From GCA-016699445 sp964555055 (GTDB taxonomy: Bacteria > UBA10199 > JACPAL01 > GCA-016699445), in assembly GCA_964555055.1 (NCBI GenBank), contig CAZKQW010000009.1, forward strand, positions 1-64,000: 64,000 bases of DNA, given 5' to 3'. The position numbers and the translations under genes were made by a program. Positions 60,258 to 64,000 of the stretch are shown here, piece after piece. Each line of letters opens with the position of its first letter. Position 1 is the stretch's first letter. The notes beneath the pieces were generated by a model. It did not search any database. It was given only the letters and a program-made list of their open reading frames with translations, and was not told the DNA's origin.

Positions 60258-61092
60258 GGTTCACCCCGAATCGAGAGGCTTGGCCCGTCATAAGAGGTTT
60301 TAAATAATCATTGAGCATGGAGAACGTTTGTTCTTGTTGCGATTTTCGGAAGTTCTGCAGGTTTTGGATCACGGCGGTCAGCGCCTTCGACGCCTTGAGC
60401 CTCGGGAAAATCTCGCAAAAAGGCAGGTGTCTCTTCGCGGCTTCCCTCACTTTTTCGTCGAAGGGGATCGTCCCCAGGAATTCCGGAGAGAAGCCGAGGT
60501 ATTTCTTACAAAGGCGCGACAATTGGTCGAAGCTCTCCTGACCTTCCAGATCGCTGCGGATTTGGTTGACGAGGATCGATACTTTAGAGCCGTTTTTCAT
60601 CGAACGCGCCGCCAGCATTTTAGCCGTCGCGTACGCGTTGGCCAAGGATGTCGCCTCCGGAGTCAAGACGATCACGACATGGTCCGCGCACTGGAGGAGA
60701 TGGCGCGTCCTTTCGCTGAGGTTCGCTTCGGTATCGACGATGAGATACGGAGAAGAAGCGAACGAATTTTCCAAGTCGTAAAATATCCCCTCGACCGCCA
60801 AAGAATTGGCGTTCGCCGTGTCAAAGTCCCCCGAACTTCCAGGGATGAGCATGAGATTAGGCCGGATCGCGATCGCGACTTCCTCCAGTCCCTTGCCCTT
60901 TTCGAAGATGTCCTTCACCGATGTTTCAGGACAAAGCCCCAATAAGATATCGTCATTTCCCAAGCCCAGATTTCCGTCCATCAAGATGGTGCGAAAGCCG
61001 GTTTTGGCCAAACTCCAAGCGATGTTGACGGCGAGCGTGGTCCGTCCCACACCTCCTTTGGCCCCGGCGATGGCGATCATCTGTTGGGTCAT
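60250..61092 (-). CDS. flhG: MinD/ParA-type flagellar number regulator FlhG (YlxH/FleN)
   Basis: 280 residues. The deviant Walker A motif reads AKGGVGRTT (11-19): the signature Lys12 is present, but the P-loop Lys is Arg17 (codon CGG). Walker B-like ILMDGNLGLGNDDILLGL and LIVDTEANLSERTRHLL follow. The N-terminus starts directly at the P-loop strand and lacks the DQAxxLR helix through which FlhG normally stimulates FlhF. FlhG limits flagellar number and antagonises FlhF and, in some species, the sigma-54 activator FlrA/FleQ. ATP use may be altered in this protein. Overlaps flhF by 4 nt. Confidence 0.9.
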   Translation of the reverse strand: MTQQMIAIAGAKGGVGRTTLAVNIAWSLAKTGFRTILMDGNLGLGNDDILLGLCPETSVKDIFEKGKGLEEVAIAIRPNLMLIPGSSGDFDTANANSLAVEGIFYDLENSFASSPYLIVDTEANLSERTRHLLQCADHVVIVLTPEATSLANAYATAKMLAARSMKNGSKVSILVNQIRSDLEGQESFDQLSRLCKKYLGFSPEFLGTIPFDEKVREAAKRHLPFCEIFPRLKASKALTAVIQNLQNFRKSQQEQTFSMLNDYLKPLMTGQASRFGVNHV

Positions 61093-62807
61093 TGAAGGTC
61101 CCTCGAGGGTTGGGGAGCGGCATCGTAATCCGCATCGAAAGACGAATCCGCGGCGAATTCGCTGAAATTAAGAAGGCAATCGATGATGCGTTCCTTGCTC
61201 GCGATCTCGAAGTCTTCCGGGATTTGCTGACCCATAGTGAAATACGCCGGGGTCAGGGAAGACTGAGTCGGGGCGTTATAGAGCGTCCCGAAGCAGGAGG
61301 TCTCGTCGAGTTTGGTGACGATCAGATTTTGACAACGGACCGTGGAAAACTTGCGGATCGTACGCGACATGTCGGGTTCCTGCAGGACCGCCGGTATCAC
61401 CAATCCTTTCCACACGGGCTTGTCGCAGGAAAGGGTTTGATGGAGATCCCAGACGGCTCGGTCGTCGTTTGGTGAACATCCTGCGGTATCGATCAGGACG
61501 ACGCTGAAGTTTTCGAGGCTCTTGGCCGCCTTTTGGAACTGAAGCGGCGTGCGCGCGTACAAGCAGGGCGCCTTTAGGATGGCGGCATGCCTTTTTAACT
61601 GCTCTTTTCCGCCGATGCGTTGGTAGTCCAGGGAAATAAAAGCGATGCTTTGCTTTTTTTCGAGCACCAGATGACTGGCCAACTTGACCAGCGTCGTCGT
61701 TTTTCCGGATCCTGTAGGCCCGATCATCGCCACGAGATTCTGACGATTTGGATCCGGAGTGAAAGGGCGGCAGTCAGGGAGATGGTCCATGAGCCATTCC
61801 GCCGCCTGTTCCCTGAGTTGGGTTGGCGTGCCGTCTGGATTGGTCTCTAAGAGATAATGCGTCAAATCCTGGACCGTTTGCGGTCGGAGACGATGGCTGA
61901 GGAGATCCAGACTGATTTCATATATGGACTTCCGTTGACGATGCATCTCCGCCAACCATTCTTGCGAAATACATTCGACTTGTCGTGCGATCTGTATCCC
62001 TTCGGGGGATGAAGGCGGATGGCCCGAATGCCGCGACATTGAGACCCTCACCTCGGTGCTCTTACGCGGCGCCTCAGAGGCGGTTTGGGAAAAATTCGAG
62101 ATTTTAAAGGACGGTAGAGACGGTGTGGAAATGGTCGCGAGTGAGGCTTGGGAGACTTGCCAGGCCAACGACTCGTCCAGGCTTATGTCGTCCACGGACT
62201 CCACATCATTCATGCCTTCCATGTCATCCATCTCCTCAGCGCTTTCGAAGACTGTCGGTGCCCGTGGCTTCGTCTCCTCAAGAGGCCCGAAGGCTTGAGC
62301 GCGCGGATGGAAGACTTCTGGATCCTCGGGTTGGGAGGCTCGTTGAGGAGCGACAAAAGACGAGGGCTTTTCGAATTCCTCGAATGTTTGCGGTTTTCCT
62401 GGGGAAGGCTGTATTTTTATTTCAGCGAGGCTTTCGACGGGCGACTCGGCGGGTGCTGTATGAGAGGTGGCGTTTTGCCTTTGAGCTTGGACCATTTGTT
62501 CCAAGGATTCCCGGAGGCGGGTAATTTCCTCTTTGATGGGCGAAATCTGTCGCTCCGCCATCTTCTCTGTGAGTTGGCTGACGATCCTCATCGTTTGCCC
62601 GGTGGTGGAGACGGGAGCCGCGTTTTCGGAGGGCTTGCTCGGGAGGTCGATCGCGGCCGTGACTTCCAAGCCGGAGTCGCGGTTCCACCATTTATCGGAG
62701 AGCATGGTCTTCTTGGTCGAAAGGATGACCGCCTCGGGACCGAGATCCCTTTTGATGCGTTCGATAGCCTCGGCCAACGAGGAAACGAGATAGGTTTTAA
62801 TCTTCAT
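61089..62807 (-). CDS. flhF: Flagellar SRP-type GTPase FlhF
   Basis: 572 residues. The N-terminal region MKIKTYLVSSLAEAIERIKR is standard for FlhF. Residues about 70-280 are a Pro/Ser/Glu-rich, poorly conserved linker. The NG domain has the G1 loop MIGPTGSGKTTTLVKLA (about 360-376), FISLDYQRIGGKEQLKRHA, VVLIDTAGCSPNDDR and IVTKLDETSCFG. FlhF marks the pole for flagellum assembly. GGAGAA precedes the ATG at 62807. It follows flhA by 48 nt, the classical order. Confidence 0.95.
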   Translation of the reverse strand: MKIKTYLVSSLAEAIERIKRDLGPEAVILSTKKTMLSDKWWNRDSGLEVTAAIDLPSKPSENAAPVSTTGQTMRIVSQLTEKMAERQISPIKEEITRLRESLEQMVQAQRQNATSHTAPAESPVESLAEIKIQPSPGKPQTFEEFEKPSSFVAPQRASQPEDPEVFHPRAQAFGPLEETKPRAPTVFESAEEMDDMEGMNDVESVDDISLDESLAWQVSQASLATISTPSLPSFKISNFSQTASEAPRKSTEVRVSMSRHSGHPPSSPEGIQIARQVECISQEWLAEMHRQRKSIYEISLDLLSHRLRPQTVQDLTHYLLETNPDGTPTQLREQAAEWLMDHLPDCRPFTPDPNRQNLVAMIGPTGSGKTTTLVKLASHLVLEKKQSIAFISLDYQRIGGKEQLKRHAAILKAPCLYARTPLQFQKAAKSLENFSVVLIDTAGCSPNDDRAVWDLHQTLSCDKPVWKGLVIPAVLQEPDMSRTIRKFSTVRCQNLIVTKLDETSCFGTLYNAPTQSSLTPAYFTMGQQIPEDFEIASKERIIDCLLNFSEFAADSSFDADYDAAPQPSRDLQ

Positions 62808-62855
62808 GCCGATTCTCCTTCCATCGATAAGCGTGTATTAGGGATTTTCGTGTAT

Positions 62856-64000
62856 TCATGAGGGTTCTCCGATGAGACCGATGGGTTTGACGGGAACGAA
62901 GCCCGCGACTTCCGCGTGAGCCAGGACGGACAAGTCGGGGAGGAATTTCTCCACCAATTTTTGTAAGTGAGGACGCAATTGCTGGGACGTCAGCAAGACC
63001 GGTGAGGTATTGTTGGCGACGTGCCTCTTCGTCTCTTGGCCCAGTTGTTCGACTAAGATCTTGGCGAGATTGGGATCGAGCGAGAGTTGGGGGCCGGTTT
63101 GAGTGTTTCCGATCGACTTGATGAGCTTCTCCTCCAAAGGTCGCGCAAGCGTGATGGCGTAGAGGTTTTTATCCGGGGATAAGTGTTTTTGGGAAATATT
63201 CCTGCCGAGAGACATCCGCACGTATTCGGTGAGTTCTCCGACATCTTTGGTGCGCGGCGCATGATCGGAAAGGGATTCCAATATTGTCAAAAGGTCGCGG
63301 ATCGAGATTTGTTCCCGGAGCAGGTTTTGAAGGACTTTATTGACGACTCCGAAAGGCAGCATTTCCGGAATGAGATCGCCTACGACCTTAGGGTGCGTGA
63401 CCTTGAGTTGGTCGAGAAGCTTGGAAAGTTCCTGGCGATTGAGGAACTCGTGTAGGTTCTTTTTGATCAACTCGGACAAATGGGTGGCCATGACGCTCGG
63501 CAGGTCCACCACCGTGTACCCGCCGACAATCGCCGCCTCTTTTTGAGAGTCCGGTATCCAAAGAGCGGGGAGTCCGAAAGTGGGATCCTTGGTGGGGATT
63601 CCGTCGATCGGCTTGGTTACGTTGCCCGGATCTAGGGCCAGGTGATGATTGGGAAGTATTTCCCCTTGTCCGATGACGGCGCCTTTCAAATAAATCCGAT
63701 ATTCGGTAGGTCGCAGCTTAAGGTTATCGCGGATGTGGACCGGCGGGACGATAAGGCCCATGTCGCCAGCGATTTGTTTTCGTATGCCGACGATGCGGGC
63801 CGGTAATTCACCGCCCGACTTCTGATCGACGATGGGGACTAGGTCATAACCCACCTCGACCTCCAGGAGGTCTAGAGGAGGGACGGTATTGGCTTGTTCG
63901 ATGGGAGTTTCTTTCGGAGCGTCGGATTCCAATACGGCTTCCCGTTTCTTTTTCAGCTCGAGCTCTCGGATTCGGTAACTCGAAAATCCCGCGAGTGCTC
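62856..64000 (-). CDS. flhA: Flagellar export apparatus protein FlhA, C-terminal part (gene runs off the window)
   Basis: The frame is open to the right edge, reading SSYRIRELELKKKREAV before the first in-frame TTG at 63932, so that codon is not the real start. Visible is the linker plus the cytoplasmic domain: DLLEVEVGYDLVPIVD, GIRKQIAGDMGLIVPPVHIR, TVVDLPSVMATHLSELIKKN and ISIRDLLTILESLSDHAP. The membrane domain lies outside the window. FlhA is the central gate of the flagellar type III exporter and docks substrate-chaperone complexes. It heads the visible flhA-flhF-flhG-fliA operon. Confidence 0.96.
   Translation of the reverse strand, partial: ALAGFSSYRIRELELKKKREAVLESDAPKETPIEQANTVPPLDLLEVEVGYDLVPIVDQKSGGELPARIVGIRKQIAGDMGLIVPPVHIRDNLKLRPTEYRIYLKGAVIGQGEILPNHHLALDPGNVTKPIDGIPTKDPTFGLPALWIPDSQKEAAIVGGYTVVDLPSVMATHLSELIKKNLHEFLNRQELSKLLDQLKVTHPKVVGDLIPEMLPFGVVNKVLQNLLREQISIRDLLTILESLSDHAPRTKDVGELTEYVRMSLGRNISQKHLSPDKNLYAITLARPLEEKLIKSIGNTQTGPQLSLDPNLAKILVEQLGQETKRHVANNTSPVLLTSQQLRPHLQKLVEKFLPDLSVLAHAEVAGFVPVKPIGLIGEPS

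Overview
The window comes from a Gram-negative, flagellated bacterium. FlhF/FlhG points to a polar flagellum. The DELTA-60, Myxococcus-type Cys-rich, CSLREA and choice-of-anchor proteins at the left end resemble those of deltaproteobacterial, myxobacterial or Bdellovibrionota-like lineages. No rRNA or other firm taxonomic marker is present, so this placement is an inference.

Left end (1-8.8 kb, + strand): four tandem genes for secreted or surface proteins. The first is a 5'-truncated remnant. The others are two beta-propeller-like proteins with a Cys-rich repeat and one beta-helix/choice-of-anchor protein. All four end in the same Gly/Ser tail closing with Cys-Ser-Cys-His, and the tail is conserved at DNA level. 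A HEPN/MNT toxin-antitoxin-type pair follows, and a short relic of the same tail lies beyond it. Next (8.8-12.7 kb) is a mixed block: a NeuD/PglD-type acyltransferase, a VOC protein, an unknown gene whose frame continues past an amber codon, a LysR regulator and a PIN-type TA pair.

12.7-33.1 kb (- strand): about 19 tightly packed genes, most overlapping by 4 nt, transcribed leftward from a sigma-54-type promoter near 33.17 kb. They encode heptose-type sugar activation (SIS isomerase, kinase, guanylyltransferase), a carbamoyltransferase, a nucleotide-sugar dehydrogenase, epimerases, a glycosyltransferase, and a near-complete GDP-dependent CMP-legionaminic acid pathway (LegB, LegC, LegG, LegI, LegF, PtmE, PtmA) with an amidotransferase/HisH/HisF module for an amidino derivative. 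A roughly 230-bp inverted-repeat element splits legI from legG.

33.2-57.2 kb: six members of one large unrecognised protein family (571-600 aa, two subfamilies; probable GT-B glycosyltransferases by motif), interleaved with three B12-type radical SAM proteins, methyl-, acyl- and GT2 transferases, a VapBC module, a + strand operon resembling a WbpB/E/D diacetamido-sugar pathway, and a Maf/DUF115 flagellin glycosyltransferase. Four more sigma-54-type promoters (GG-N10-GC) precede operons here.

57.2-64 kb (- strand): flagellar operon flhA (partial)-flhF-flhG-fliA, running straight into a GT2-TPR protein, a TPR protein, Maf and the sixth family member. The whole region reads as a flagellar (flagellin) glycosylation island: sugar synthesis in the long operon, decoration by the radical SAM, methyl-, acyl- and carbamoyltransferases, and transfer by Maf plus the six-member family, co-regulated with flagellar assembly through sigma-54.

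No stretch longer than 300 bp lacks a gene. The longest non-coding gap is 14953-15187, filled by the inverted-repeat element. I saw no tRNA, rRNA or CRISPR array.
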